From: Pseudofabraea citricarpa
Lineage: Eukaryota; Ascomycota; Leotiomycetes; Helotiales; Dermateaceae
Assembly (NCBI GenBank): GCA_029641185.1
Contig: JAPWGK010000015.1
Coordinates: forward strand, 310,001-374,000
Direction: 5' to 3'
DNA length: 64,000 nt
Within the stretch, counting starts at the first letter, position 1. Each line of letters opens with the position of its first letter. Of this stretch, positions 24,404 to 35,080 are shown one piece after another. The translations under genes and the position numbers were made by a program. Below the pieces are notes generated by a model, which did not search any database, was not told the origin of the DNA, and saw only the letters and a program-made list of their open reading frames with translations.

Positions 24404-25362
24404 GGAGAGCAAGGCAAGGTGTCATTCTCGGCGCGCGGCGGTGGAAGCAAATGCTACCCGGGAAAGTACTCAATGACATGCCTAGCTTTGTGCATGCGAT
24501 TCAACGGTACTCGGGAAGTCGAGAGCCCCCTCCCAACGGGCGATCCAGCAGCACCACCAACACCAACATGTGAGGGCTTGATCATCAATACTGTACAGTA
24601 CGGTACGGCGCCGATCGCCCTGCGAATTCCCGCACATTACAAAGCTCCTGCATGCAGGTCCCTCCCTATCTGTTCTGTACTGTAGAAATCCCACATGCAA
24701 AAACTCAGTCGCCAAGTTGGATCTAGTCCCTCTTGACTGGCTGAGGGTTCGGCGTGGCCTGTTACGGTACGGTGCAGTACAGTGCTGCAATTAAACCATT
24801 ATTATTGCGCCTTCACGGATGCGATTATCTGGCCACCTCCGAATCCTCATTATTGCGAGAGGCAATTAATTGATCCTCGTGGAGAACGCTATCAATCTCA
24901 TACAAGCTCGCTCTTTCGCTTAATATCTTCTCGTGATTTGGAAAAATACCCTTCTCTTGCACCTGTGACTTGACTGACAAGGTGTGTTTCGTAAGAAGGA
25001 AAGCTCTTCGGATTCGGTGGGCGGCTGTTGGGTTTGCTGGAGCGGGTGCGGTGTTGTTGGCGTGAGGGTAAGGGATCGTGGTCTACCTACCGCAAGGCAA
25101 GGGGTGAGCAACATGTCAGACTGTACGGTACGTCCTAGGTAGGGCTGCCGTAGTCGAGCTGTATGAGTGCTATAATTGGAGCCTAGAGGCCTGCAAGATG
25201 ATGCTACTATACTACATCCTGCTACTCCTGGGCTTCTGTTTCCATAGAAAGGAATAGCGACAGCATAGCCAAGTGAACAATGACAGTCTTAAACCCTCCC
25301 ATCAGAAAAAAATACCCTCTATTGGATCAAGATTCCAATGACTTGACATCTCTCAAGATCTC

Positions 25363-25397
25363 TTTCCTTCCTTCCTTCCTTCCTTCCTTCCTTCCTT
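25363..25397. repeat. (TTCC)n microsatellite
   Basis: About eight tandem TTCC tetramers. Simple repeat, with no sign of being inside a coding region. Confidence 0.85.
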
Positions 25398-26674
25398 TCT
25401 GCCTTCTCTCCTCCACCTAACCGGCCCCTAGCTCTCCCATCGAAGTAAGACTTCTTAAGATGCTATCCATCAAGCATCAGGCTGAAGACGAAACGTAGGT
25501 TTCTGTCTTTGTTTTTGCTTTTGTTTTGGTCTTCTTCAACCCAGCCCAGCCCAGCCCAAACTAATCACTTCTTCTCACATCGGAGCCAGAAATAACGCCC
25601 TTCCCACAAACAGCAGAAGAACTCCCACCAATAGAACCTCTCAAAAAGCTGAAGGAACCCGCATGCATTACCACGTATGCCCGAAGACCAGCGTCTAGAC
25701 GGTCGGTCTTGTTCGTTCCCTTTGGCACAAGAGACAGGAGGCGGAGAAGTAAAGAGAGTTGAGATGTGTCGCTGCAGAGCTCACCCGGGCGGGCGTGTGG
25801 AGGGGATATAAATACAAAGAAGGGAGAAGGGCAAGTAGAACACATCGCAGTGAAGTTTTTCTAGACTCTAGAGATACGAGGACAATGCAAAGAAAGCAGA
25901 AGGAGAGGCAGTCGAGGAAATTGAAATATTTCTCTCAAACGCTCATTCGGCTGGAACAGCAAAGCGATGGGTTTTGCTTGGTTTCGTCAAAACACGTCGA
26001 GTCGAGCGAACAGGAGGAAGAAACAACGAGATAATCAGGCAATACACAGAAGGCTAGGAAGTAGGTCCTGGACAGGAGAGGGGGGTTCAACGTCAAGCAG
26101 AAACAGCGATGTTTACCTATTTCGATGGGCAATGTTGGAGGATTTGCAGCACGTAGACAAACATCAAGAAATACAGCAACAGGCCAGGCCAGGCGTCGCC
26201 TCCACGTCTTCTTACTGGTAACTAAAAATCAGCCATATATACATACGTAGACACACCATCGCATACAGTGTCTGGTTAAACTGCCTACTTGCGGTCATAG
26301 ATGCTCATCTAGAGCTGCTCATGAGTCTTTTGATATAGGGATGTTCTGAAGAGCTCGCACCTTCGTCCCATCTAGACATCTGCCGTCTAGATCCTAAAAG
26401 AAATAATTCGCACACGCACACGCACACACGCACACTCTCTCCCCTTCTCTCTTCAACTTAAAGGAAGAAAAAAACAGCATCTCCAAATAAAAGTCGACCA
26501 GGAAAAGTATATTCACAGCGAAGCAAATGACCGCCAACGAGACGAGATGTGACGAGACGAGATCTCGTGACATGCATGCAAGGATAGACACCCCACAAAA
26601 CCACTCAGTCCATCCATCACGCATTCCGCCAAAATAGGAAATGGGCAACGAAAAAAAAAAAAAGATTCTTGACC

Positions 26675-26680
26675 AAAAAA
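26675..26680 (-). terminator. Pol III T6 terminator of tRNA-Leu
   Basis: Six T residues on the minus strand, 15 nt after the tRNA 3' end, followed by a longer T-run (26663-26651). Typical RNA polymerase III stop. Confidence 0.75.
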
Positions 26681-26695
26681 CGAAAGCGACGATGT

Positions 26696-26826
26696 TGAAC
26701 AGGAGGGGATTCGAACCCCTGCAGGTTTCCCTACGAGAATGCTCTCCGAGTTTGTACCTCGGAGTAAGAATTTTCTTTTGGGAATATTTCTTGAGTCACG
26801 CGCCATAACCACTCGGCCACCTGTCC
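26696..26826 (-). tRNA. trnL-CAA: tRNA-Leu(CAA) with intron
   Basis: On the minus strand GGACAGG (26826-26820) pairs with CCTGTTC (26703-26697), with discriminator A at 26696. A D-arm GCC...GGC, the anticodon loop CTCAAGA (anticodon CAA at 26793-26791), an extended variable arm (AGG-GAAA-CCT) as in class II tRNAs, and a T-arm AGGGG-TTCGAAT-CCCCT complete the cloverleaf. An intron of about 50 nt (roughly 26740-26789) follows the base after the anticodon, as is usual for fungal tRNA-Leu(CAA). It contains a 7-bp hairpin (CTCCGAG/CTCGGAG). The anticodon stem as I pair it (CGTGA with TCTCG) has one T-T mismatch, so the exact 3' splice point is uncertain. A T6 run on the minus strand (26680-26675) is a Pol III terminator. 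Confidence 0.92.
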
Positions 26827-27195
26827 TGGTTTGTCTTCGTCTGTGTTGTGTTGTCGCTTCTCCCCGGATTGCACTTATGAAGGGAGGGAGTCGGGAGGGG
26901 GGGTTGGATAAGAGCATTGGAACATGCCTCTGCAAAAAGAGGGAGAGGAAAAGAAAAAGATTAAAAAAGGCAAGGTAAAAACAGAGAGAGGAACAAAAAA
27001 GCGAGTTAAGAATAGAAGACAAGTGACATGAAATACTGAATTTTGCTTATTTATTTTCTGCCGAAAAATACCAATAGGCTCGTTGGCCCTTCGCTCGCGA
27101 CTCTTTTAATAACCACCTAGGTAGGTATGGTACATCAGAGCGAGCTTTCCTACGATCCTGCTAAATATCCTGTAACATCCAGACCATTGCCTATC
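26827..27195. other. Intergenic between tRNA-Leu and cap methyltransferase gene
   Basis: Upstream side of the tRNA and 3' side of the cap methyltransferase gene. It contains an ACCTAGGTAGGTA motif at about 27115-27127. No gene is seen. Confidence 0.55.
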
Positions 27196-28668
27196 CTAAA
27201 CCTTGTAAAAGCAGAAGCCCACGTAGAAGCTAGCAGCTTCCATTTCCTCGTCGCTAACGAGAAGTGCTCCTCGACCTCGTTCCCGAACTCCCATTCTCTC
27301 GCTGAGAGGTCCCAATACATCGTCATCTTTCTCCGTTTTCCAAATCTCGTCGAACGATTTGTGATACTGCATCTCAAGGTTGTAATCTTCTGCAATGGCA
27401 CGGAAAGCCTCCCACGGTACGACGTATTCTGGAACTTCTTCGACTGCCTCATGAAGAAAGAAATTGTACTTCCAACCAAACGGAGGTCGAAAGATGCCAT
27501 CTTCCGGTGTCTTGCCAGGGAATCTGACCCGGTAGACTTCGTTGCCCCATTCGGCGGTCTCATCTGCTTCTCCTTCTTCAATCTCTCCTTCATCTTCCTC
27601 CTTGGGTTCGGACTCTTCAGCTTTTTCAGGTGGATTGGCCTTTGCTGCCATGCGAGCATTAAACTGCTCTACTTTCCCACTCAAAACATCAGAGTTGGGA
27701 ATGCATCCAAGGAATCTTCCGCCCTTCTTTAGAGCTCCCGCAACGTTCTTTAACATGATCCGGGCCTTTTCCTCGCTTTCAAAGGCATAGTGCATGCAGA
27801 ACATCATGCTAACGACATCAAATCCACCACCACCAAATCTCGAAGGGCCACCAGATCCATTAAATCCAACATCCCTGACAAGGGAGATCTTGTCAATTGA
27901 TTCTCCGAAGCAATCCTGGACGTAGAACTCTCCTTGAAATAGATGACGCTGTGGCCTGCTGTTGTAACCACCACGTCCGCCGCGTCCTCCACGCCCACCA
28001 CGATTGGACATCTCCCTATACCGATCCTTTGCTTGATCAATTGAGATATCTGCTGGATCCAAGCCAACGTATAGATCCACTGGCTGTGGTGCTTGCTGCC
28101 ACTTGCCCAAGTCCCCTCCCTTTCCACAACCTATGTCCAAGACCAGAAGTCCCTTCGCATTTTCCGGATTTGGACCTTCGGCAAAAACCATACCTCCTCG
28201 CTCTTGTGCTCCAGGAGTGTAGTCCTCGTTAGGTGAAAACTTCTGAATGATGGTGCTCTTGATCCAATTGTTGAAACTCCGAAGGCCCTTGATGCGACTA
28301 TCCGTTTTACGCCAGTCTCGGCCTCGTTCTGGAACAGCATTGTAATGTTGGCGGACCGCATCATGAATCCCCTTCGCTTTGTTGATAGCTTCTGCTTCGC
28401 GTTCGCGCTCTAGTTGTTTCTGTCGGATATGTTCGCGCTCAGCATCTGTGATTCGGGCTCGCTGCCCTGGACGCTTTTGTTTTCTGACAGGTGGTGAAGG
28501 TGATCTTTGACGTTTTGTAGCACTCGAAGGCGAAGCTGAGTCTGCACCAGTTCGTCTGGGAGTAGAATGTGAGGGTGATCGTGATCTTTTGCGCTTCTTT
28601 GCGGGTTCAAGCTTAGTGGCATTGAACGGCTGAGGTTGTGCCTCGACGGGAGGCATTTTCCCCGACAT
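27196..28668 (-). CDS. ABD1: mRNA cap guanine-N7 methyltransferase
   Basis: A single-exon 490-aa protein. The frame stays open upstream but has no ATG before 28668, so MSGKMPP is taken as the start. Residues 1-100 are a disordered basic/serine-rich tail (KKRKRSRSPS), a likely nuclear signal. The methyltransferase core has SAM motif I LVLDIGCGKGGD at about 177-188, the cap-binding segment SFNNWIKS, and VSMMFCMHYAFES (motif IV region), all typical of Abd1/RNMT. It methylates the guanosine cap of nascent mRNA in the nucleus. An insertion with four RGG units (about residues 223-235) sits in the catalytic domain after the second strand, and an acidic insertion (EEDEGEIEEGEADE) lies further on; both are unusual additions to the core. 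It is convergent with nothing, and divergent from RPN7 over about 320 bp. Confidence 0.95.
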   Translation of the reverse strand: MSGKMPPVEAQPQPFNATKLEPAKKRKRSRSPSHSTPRRTGADSASPSSATKRQRSPSPPVRKQKRPGQRARITDAEREHIRQKQLEREREAEAINKAKGIHDAVRQHYNAVPERGRDWRKTDSRIKGLRSFNNWIKSTIIQKFSPNEDYTPGAQERGGMVFAEGPNPENAKGLLVLDIGCGKGGDLGKWQQAPQPVDLYVGLDPADISIDQAKDRYREMSNRGGRGGRGGRGGYNSRPQRHLFQGEFYVQDCFGESIDKISLVRDVGFNGSGGPSRFGGGGFDVVSMMFCMHYAFESEEKARIMLKNVAGALKKGGRFLGCIPNSDVLSGKVEQFNARMAAKANPPEKAEESEPKEEDEGEIEEGEADETAEWGNEVYRVRFPGKTPEDGIFRPPFGWKYNFFLHEAVEEVPEYVVPWEAFRAIAEDYNLEMQYHKSFDEIWKTEKDDDVLGPLSERMGVRERGRGALLVSDEEMEAASFYVGFCFYKV

Positions 28669-28985
28669 AGTGTCGAAAACAAGATTGGTCGTGGCTGGTT
28701 GATCTGCACGAGCTTCTTGAGGTGGGGATGGTGTGTTTCCTTGTGAACGGAAGGGTAGGTAGATAAAGAAAGGAAGAGCTGGTGGTTTCAATCTAGGGTA
28801 CTATCACGTGCTCTAGCCTCGTCTGCCTCGCGTCGCGCTAATGCCTGGCACGACTGGAAGCTGTAGCTCTCACAAGTAACAACGAGCAGTAAATACATCA
28901 TCGTCTTTCAAGACTACAGCCTCCCCAATCCCATCTTATACTCAACAATACACTCAAACTCATCCCCTCAACTCGAAAGGCCAAG
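28669..28985. promoter_or_regulatory. Divergent promoter ABD1 / RPN7
   Basis: A 317-bp region between two divergent housekeeping genes, so both core promoters must lie here. The right half carries C/T-rich and CAA-rich leader-like sequence before the RPN7 ATG. No specific site is claimed. Confidence 0.55.
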
Positions 28986-30559
28986 ATGGGGTCCGATCCT
29001 CAGTATGCGAAGTATCCTCTGCTTCCTCTAGCCCAACATATCTTCACTCTATCGAATCCGTCTGCACCTAAAGCTATCCAGCAATCATCGCTGAAGAGTC
29101 TTCAAGATGCTATCACTGAGCATAAGATGGCGCCACTGTACCGATATCTATCCCATCCTACTGAAGGGATCCTGAATTCCTCAGGCGAAAGCACGTCACA
29201 ACAAGCCAAACCACTAGGACGGAAACCAAGTGCGGCAGGGATGGTGGCAAGCAAGCACTCGATACCGAAGATTGATTTGCCATGGGATCAAGGCCTCTAT
29301 GAGAAGCTGAAGAAGGAGAATGACGAAGAATTAGAAGGGTTCAAGAAGGAAGAAGAGGAAGCCGCAGAGAAGGCTGGCGAGACCGAGGTTCAAGCTGCCC
29401 GAGGCAAACGGGCTGAATTTTGGGCCAGAGTTGGAGACAAGGTAAGGGACATTTGCGCTGAGGATGTGCTGGGCCAAGAATACTAATGAATTTCTTGTTA
29501 GGACCGCGCAATTGCTGCTTACGAAGAAGTGTTTGAAAAGACTGGTGTTTTGGGAAATAAGATCGACCTTGTCCTTGCTATCATCCGAATGGGCCTGTTC
29601 TACGGCGACAAGTTGTTGGTGAAGAAGCATGTCGATCGCGCAAAGACCCTGGTTGAAAGCGGTGGTGATTGGGATCGCAGAAATAGATTAAAGGCATACC
29701 AAGGGCTCTACCTTCTGACGGTCCGCTCCTACAATCTCGCAGCACCATTACTTCTGGATAGTTTGTCAACTTTCACCAGTTACGAGCTCTGCACATACTC
29801 CTCGCTTGTGGTGTATTCGGTTTTGGCTGGCTCTGTATCCCTGAAGCGTGTTGACTTCAAGTCAAAGGTTGTTGATGCACCTGAAATCAAGGCTATCTTA
29901 GGTGATGGGGAAGATAAGCTTCTTGCTTTGTCTGGAGCTATATCAGCTGGTCCTGGTGCTGATGAGGAGATGAAGGATGCATCAGCCACACCGACACCTG
30001 CGAAGGCTGCCGTCAACCTTACAACCTTGGGTACTGGAACTGATCAACCGGAAGCTGAGGCAGCTATCGATTTCTCTCCTCTGTCACAACTCGTGAGCAG
30101 CTTATACACGGGTAGCTACCGTTCCTTCTTTGGTGCCCTGGCTGCTGTTGAGGTTAGCTTTCTAAGCCAAGACCGCTATCTGTACGAGCACAGAGGGTGG
30201 TTCGTTCGAGAAATGCGTCTTCGGGCATACCAACAGCTTCTGCAAAGTTACCGAGTTGTTGGACTTGAGAGCATGGCTAACGACTTCGGTGTTTCAGTGG
30301 ATTTCTTGGACCGGTATGTTACATTCCCCTTATTCTGCCAACTCCACTAACGCCGAATAGTGATCTTGCAAAGTTCATTGCCGCCGACAGAATTCCATGC
30401 ACCATTGACCGTGTTACAGGCAAGGGTGTGATTGAGACAAACAGACCTGATGACAAAAACAAGCAGTACAACGATGTTGTCAAGCAAGGTGACCAGCTTA
30501 TCACCAAGATACAGAAGTATGGCCAAGCCGTGAGATTGAGAGGCAGTGAGCGAGCATAG
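28986..30559 (+). CDS. RPN7: 26S proteasome regulatory subunit Rpn7 (PSMD6)
   Basis: Three exons (28986-29441, 29502-30313, 30361-30559) give 488 aa. The N-terminal TPR-like helical repeat region is clear (FWARVGDKDRAIAAYEEV, LVLAIIRMGLFYGD, GDWDRRNRLKAYQGLY), followed by the PCI domain (FFGALAAVE, YLYEHRGWFVREMR, ANDFGVSVDFLDR) and a winged-helix end with an IDRVTGKGVIET-like strand. Rpn7 belongs to the proteasome lid and helps join lid and base. The protein is longer than most orthologues because of a low-complexity linker (about residues 320-360, rich in Ala, Thr and Pro) just before the PCI domain. The start ATG has an A at -3 (CCAAGATGG). Confidence 0.96.
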
Positions 30560-31162
30560 ACGGAGGAAGTTAATCTAAACGGTTTAATGGCGCTCTGTAA
30601 GGCTTAGGAATGTACAATATCATCATGAATAGAGCAAAGTTATCTTCGGGTACTCTGTACTAGCCTTTCTACGTACATCTTCTAGTATTGCAGTGGCAAG
30701 TGGTGTAGTGAGTTTCGTTGACTCACTAGTATCGTATTCTTCATCTACATAGACGGCAAATACCCTACGAAATCTTGTCTTGAAAAAAGAAAACGCTTCC
30801 ATTTGAGGCATGCGGCATGTTGGCAGTATTTTTTAGTTCTGTCATGTTACCACGAGAATACCACTAAAGACAAAATATGAAAATGACCCCCAGAACAGGC
30901 AAATGAAAGATAATAAATGGCTGTACATATCCTGTGTCAATCTTTTGCCGGTTTATGTACCCTTCTCTCCTTAAAAACGCTGGATAAATTCAATTAGCAA
31001 GCATGTCGTGATGAAACTCTTCTAGGTTAATAAATTTACGCCCACTACTTCACTTCCACCTTTTACAGCAAATATCTCGAAAAAGTTGTTCTGATCAGTA
31101 AATCTATGCTTCTCTTCTATCTACCAAGGTCTGATTTAACATTGATGGTAGCTTTATACAAT
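30560..31162. other. Convergent intergenic region
   Basis: 3' regions of RPN7 and the fused flavoprotein hydroxylase gene. AT-rich; no gene is recognised. Confidence 0.6.
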
Positions 31163-33498
31163 CTACGGATATGATCGAATGCCGCTGGAAACGACCTGCC
31201 ATACCTCTACCCTCCTCAAGCCATCAATAACATTGGCAAGTGTTGGGAAAGCTAACTCAAGTTCTTTCCCTTGGAGTCCAGTGAATTTGATCTCCGCTTT
31301 GCCGGCTCTCCATCTCTTTTCTTCGGCGCCCTCTACAAGCACGAGCTGTGAGACGGTTGTGTATTCTGCATCCACCTTTCTTACCTCATTTGATGATGGT
31401 ACGGTCTTGTGATGATAGAGTGGAGGATCTGGCGTAGCCACAGCCGATTCTTGTTCCGCCAGATCTGATAAGCTGATATGACAGAATTCAGTACCCTCCC
31501 AGCCAGCACTCAGCTCGTAGCTGCTCCCAGACTGCTGTGTTTCAAGTGTCGCAAAGACCTTTGAAAAACCAAGCTCCTCTCGTCCAGTGATGATAGGATC
31601 GGCCATATTTTCGAAAAGAACAGGCAAGAAATCTCCCGTCTTTTCAGCGTTTTCAGCTTTTGCCGAGAGTCCCGAGACAGTACCACTGTTTGCTACCTTG
31701 TGGATATATAATCCAAAGTGACTGTATCCTCTACCACCCAACCACGCCACATTACTCAACTTGGTAATTGAGAAAGTAGCGGTGGTCCACCCTCCTTGAC
31801 TCTTGATGCTGAAATCCGCCGAGGGTAGAAGTGTTGAGAGATAGCTTTTCTTTGTCCTGAAGGTTACGTATGTAGTGTGGTAATTGACATTGCCACCCAG
31901 CCCAGCACGGAATTTTCCATCGAGGCCTTGTCGAGGTCCAGGGCTTGGTCCGAAGCCCAGTGGCATTCTTTTGTACAGCGCTTGGGAAGCAATGTGGCGT
32001 TTCAAAATGCCGGAAGCGTGGTCAAATGCATCGTGGTCAAAGTTGTATCCTGTGAACTGCATTGGATCCATCACTTTCCCGCCGTGATCGCTATGCTTTG
32101 TTTTAAAAGCCGAGTCTCGTGAGTATTGTTGAATAGTGGTAGCTCGCTCGTATCGTGCTTCGAGGTATAACTTTAAGCGATCGCTTATCTCCGAAACTAA
32201 TGTTCCTCTAGGAAATAGAGCCCCCAAAGCCGCAGAATCTTCTATCGCTTGAGCCCCACCTTGCCCTTGATGAGGAAGGAAGGGATGGGCAGCATCACCG
32301 AGAAGAGCAACTCGGCCCTTAGTCCACTGGTATCAAGTCAATTGACAATATTTTGAAAATAGTCGGACAGGAATACTAACCGTAGGTAAGGCAGGCAGAT
32401 CTAGTAACTTCCACAGCTTGATTGAATCTGGCTCAACTTTCGAGAGTAATGCTTTGACATCCTCTGGATACTCATCATAAATCTTCAGTAGAAGATCCTT
32501 GCTCGCCGACTGATTCCAGTCATCACCACTACTCTCACTCTCTTCATCTGGATGGAGGCAGACAAAGTTGAACTCGGTGTTGTCCCTGCATGGATAAATC
32601 ACAATTCTTCGCGTATTGCCATAGAGAAGTCTCAACTCGCCACCCCTCTCTGCGAAGTGTGCCGTTTTTGGATCGGCCTTTGCAGCTTCCACAGGGATTA
32701 GAAAGCGGAAAGCACTTGTTCCAGAAGGTTTCGAGACGCTATCGGTGCCAACAATGTACTTTCGTAGTACTGACTATATTGTTGTCAGTGAATTATTGCA
32801 GAAATGAAAATTAGTACCTACATGAGTGCCGTCAGCGCCGAGTATCAAATCTCCCTTTACTTTCTTGCCATTTACAAGTGTGATCTCAGTTGCGTCGACA
32901 TCTACTTCTTGTACTCTACTTTGTAGATTGATCTCGGCACCAGACTTGATCGCTATTTCTTTGAGAGCATTATGGAGATCGATTCGATGGCAAAGTTGCC
33001 ACGGCTAGGAACTTGATTAACACCGTCCCATTTCAGTTTAAAACTGATGTTGATCTTACATATGGGAACGCATATTTTAAGCCACTGACGTCCTTCAGAA
33101 ATACTTGCTCGCCGTCGGGCCGGTATTCTGAAATCCAATTACAAGTGACACCTCCATGTTCTTCGGGGTTTAATCCAAAACGCCGTAAAAGCCCGTTTAC
33201 ATTCGAAGGAAGATGAATCGCTGCACCAGTTTCTAGAGCAAAACGAGATGATTCATAAATCTATTTTGTGTAAGTAAGTTTATTTGGAAAAAGCAAAAAG
33301 TTTCCGGTTCGAAAAGTCTTTGTGTATGTTCTTATGGCCGAGACTTACTTGGACTGTGTGCCCCGACTTGCGTAGTGCTATGGCTGCACAAAGACCACCT
33401 ATTCCTGCTCCTACAATTACAATTTTTAAAGGCTGTGGGTCGTGTGCTGTTCCACTTGTATAGCCGTTTGTGTAGTGGATAGAATTCATTTGGGTCAT
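31163..33498 (-). CDS. FAD-dependent aromatic hydroxylase fused to an acetoacetate-decarboxylase-like domain
   Basis: Five exons (33349-33498, 33060-33260, 32822-33004, 32381-32773, 31163-32326) give 696 aa. Residues about 25-420 are a class A flavoprotein monooxygenase: the dinucleotide-binding VIVGAGIGGLCAAIAL, the PWQLCHRIDLH segment, GADGTH, and the FAD-ribityl motif GDAAHPFLPHQGQGG at 319-333. Residues about 440-690 form a second domain with SHFGLYIHKV, GDFLPVLFENMADP and GREELGFSKVFA (557-568), as in acetoacetate-decarboxylase (ADC) superfamily proteins. The Schiff-base-type lysine may be Lys565, but the usual lysine next to it is Val. The likely reaction is NAD(P)H-dependent hydroxylation, perhaps oxidative decarboxylation, of an aromatic acid; the ADC part could act on the product. 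The start is the first ATG; a further upstream in-frame codon is TTG. Confidence 0.88.
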
Positions 33499-34157
33499 TT
33501 TGAGAGTCTTTTTCAAAGTTTTCGCGAAGTTGCAGTAACTTGTTAAAAAACAACCTCAGAAGTGAGCTTATTATACACTTTCAGATGGCAATCAATTTGT
33601 CTTTTTCTCCACAGCATCTAATTGTGGTAGATGTTTTTACAGCGTTCTGACCATACATCCCAATAAAGTGTGGGGTAATGAGTGCGGGATGTGGACCGCC
33701 ACCTCCGGAAGCACTTCGTGGTCTTTCGTGCCTATCGGAATGCTTTAATTTGACACATACGAGTCACGCGCCACCCGGATAGCAGTGGTTTGTTTCGAAT
33801 CCGTATTCGATGTCTCCAGAAATATGGAAAAGTAAAAGTCCGTGGCTTTCCCACGGTCGGCTTTAACGGGCGAAGGCTATGAATAGAGGGTTGCATTGGG
33901 ACTTTTGTGTTGGCTGCATATTTCGCAATTATAGCATATTCGAAGATAACTTAATTACGAAGTTCTTTTGGGTCATGACTCAATCTGCGAGATTATCTGC
34001 GTGTGGTTAGAGCCTATGGTGATATCCCATGAATTGATGCTGAGACGTGCATGAATTGAACATTTGCAGGAGAGATAAATGTTGTAAAATATAAATCAAA
34101 TTCATTCGTCTGCTAACCGACTTGCATGGATTCATGACATATTCGCTGTAAGAAAAA
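33499..34157. other. Intergenic, promoter side of the fused hydroxylase gene
   Basis: 659 bp with no supported gene. It contains several CGG/CCG triplets (around 33690-33790) of the sort Zn2Cys6 regulators bind, but no clear spaced palindrome that I would call. Confidence 0.45.
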
Positions 34158-35080
34158 TTACCAAGAGCCCAGAGTATACTGAGAGTTACACATGTTCTGA
34201 AGCTCCCAATCTTCACCACCCAATACTGCTTTAGTACCTTCATCTTCTGGAGCACCAGCCAAACCAGCAACAAATAGTGCTGCCATAAAATGATCATCCG
34301 TCGCATGAGCCTCACGATAGTTGGGCATCTTCATCAACATCGTCATACTCCTTCTCAAAGCTGGTCCACTGTGCTTCGTGATAGCGTCCTCGAACTCCTG
34401 TCGAAAATCAAGCAAGGGTGCTTCTGGTGGGTTCTCCATACCGAAATTATCACGGTACATGAGCATTTGTCCCCAGGCATTTCGGTACAGATTGTGAACT
34501 GCTCCTCCAGTGCCGATGAACAGTACCTTCTCCTTCTCAAGACGCAGTGAGCGCAAGGCAGAACCAACCTTCATATGATAATGCGGGTCGTAGCGAGCAT
34601 TTATACTGATGATAGTCGTTGGTGGACAACCACCGGGGAACATTCGAATAAGAATGAGATAGGTATCATGGATCCAGTCAAATGTTGGGTTGGCTTTGGC
34701 TTTGAAGCCTGCGTCTTTGAGAAGGTCAATGCAACGCTCAGCCATCGGCAAATCGGAATTTAATTTATAGTCGACATATTTCGAAGGATGCACGTATGCC
34801 ACCGGGCTCTTTTGTGGATTTGGGTTTGTCGCTACTTCTATTTCATCTCTCAATGTAGCCCAGTGTGCCCCCTGTAATATGTTAGCTTGGGGATTGACTT
34901 ATACTTAATGATTTTATTTACCATCATTACGATGTGCTTGACACCATTCGCGAGTGCCTCATCACCACATTTTTTCCAGTATGTTGCAGAGTTGGACTCT
35001 TCCCCAAGCATCATTGTTGAGCCATGGGAAAAGAAATGCACTGGAGTAGCATGAACTTGGTCGTTAATAGCTGAAGGCAT
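34158..35080 (-). CDS. Extradiol ring-cleavage dioxygenase, class III (LigB/DODA-like)
   Basis: Two exons (34922-35080 and 34158-34871; 50-bp intron) give 290 aa. The metal site of the LigB/4,5-DOPA-dioxygenase family is intact: His19 in HFFSHGS, His56 in GAHW (spanning the intron junction), the His179 of GGAVHNL, and His247 in ATDDHF. These enzymes bind one non-haem Fe(II) (sometimes Zn in fold relatives) and cleave a catechol ring next to the hydroxyls with O2. It lies head-to-tail behind the fused hydroxylase gene and divergent from the transcription factor gene, which fits hydroxylation followed by ring opening. The substrate is unknown; a betalain/muscaflavin-type DOPA activity is possible but not implied by the neighbours. 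Confidence 0.9.

Larger units (their letters stand above)
22028..26695. other. 4.7-kb gene-poor region with simple repeats
   Basis: No supported protein gene. It holds CA/TACA-rich sequence (22877-22910), a CATCCA hexamer array (24374-24403), an AAAACA-rich stretch (24112-24136), a TTCC array (25363-25397), CCCAG units (25540-25558), and many TACGGTAC / GTACAGTA palindromes (for example 23511-23527, 24592-24606, 24763-24783, 25120-25132). The part next to 22027 must hold the ABC transporter promoter. A possible two-exon small ORF at 25460-25761 is treated under findings. Confidence 0.5.
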
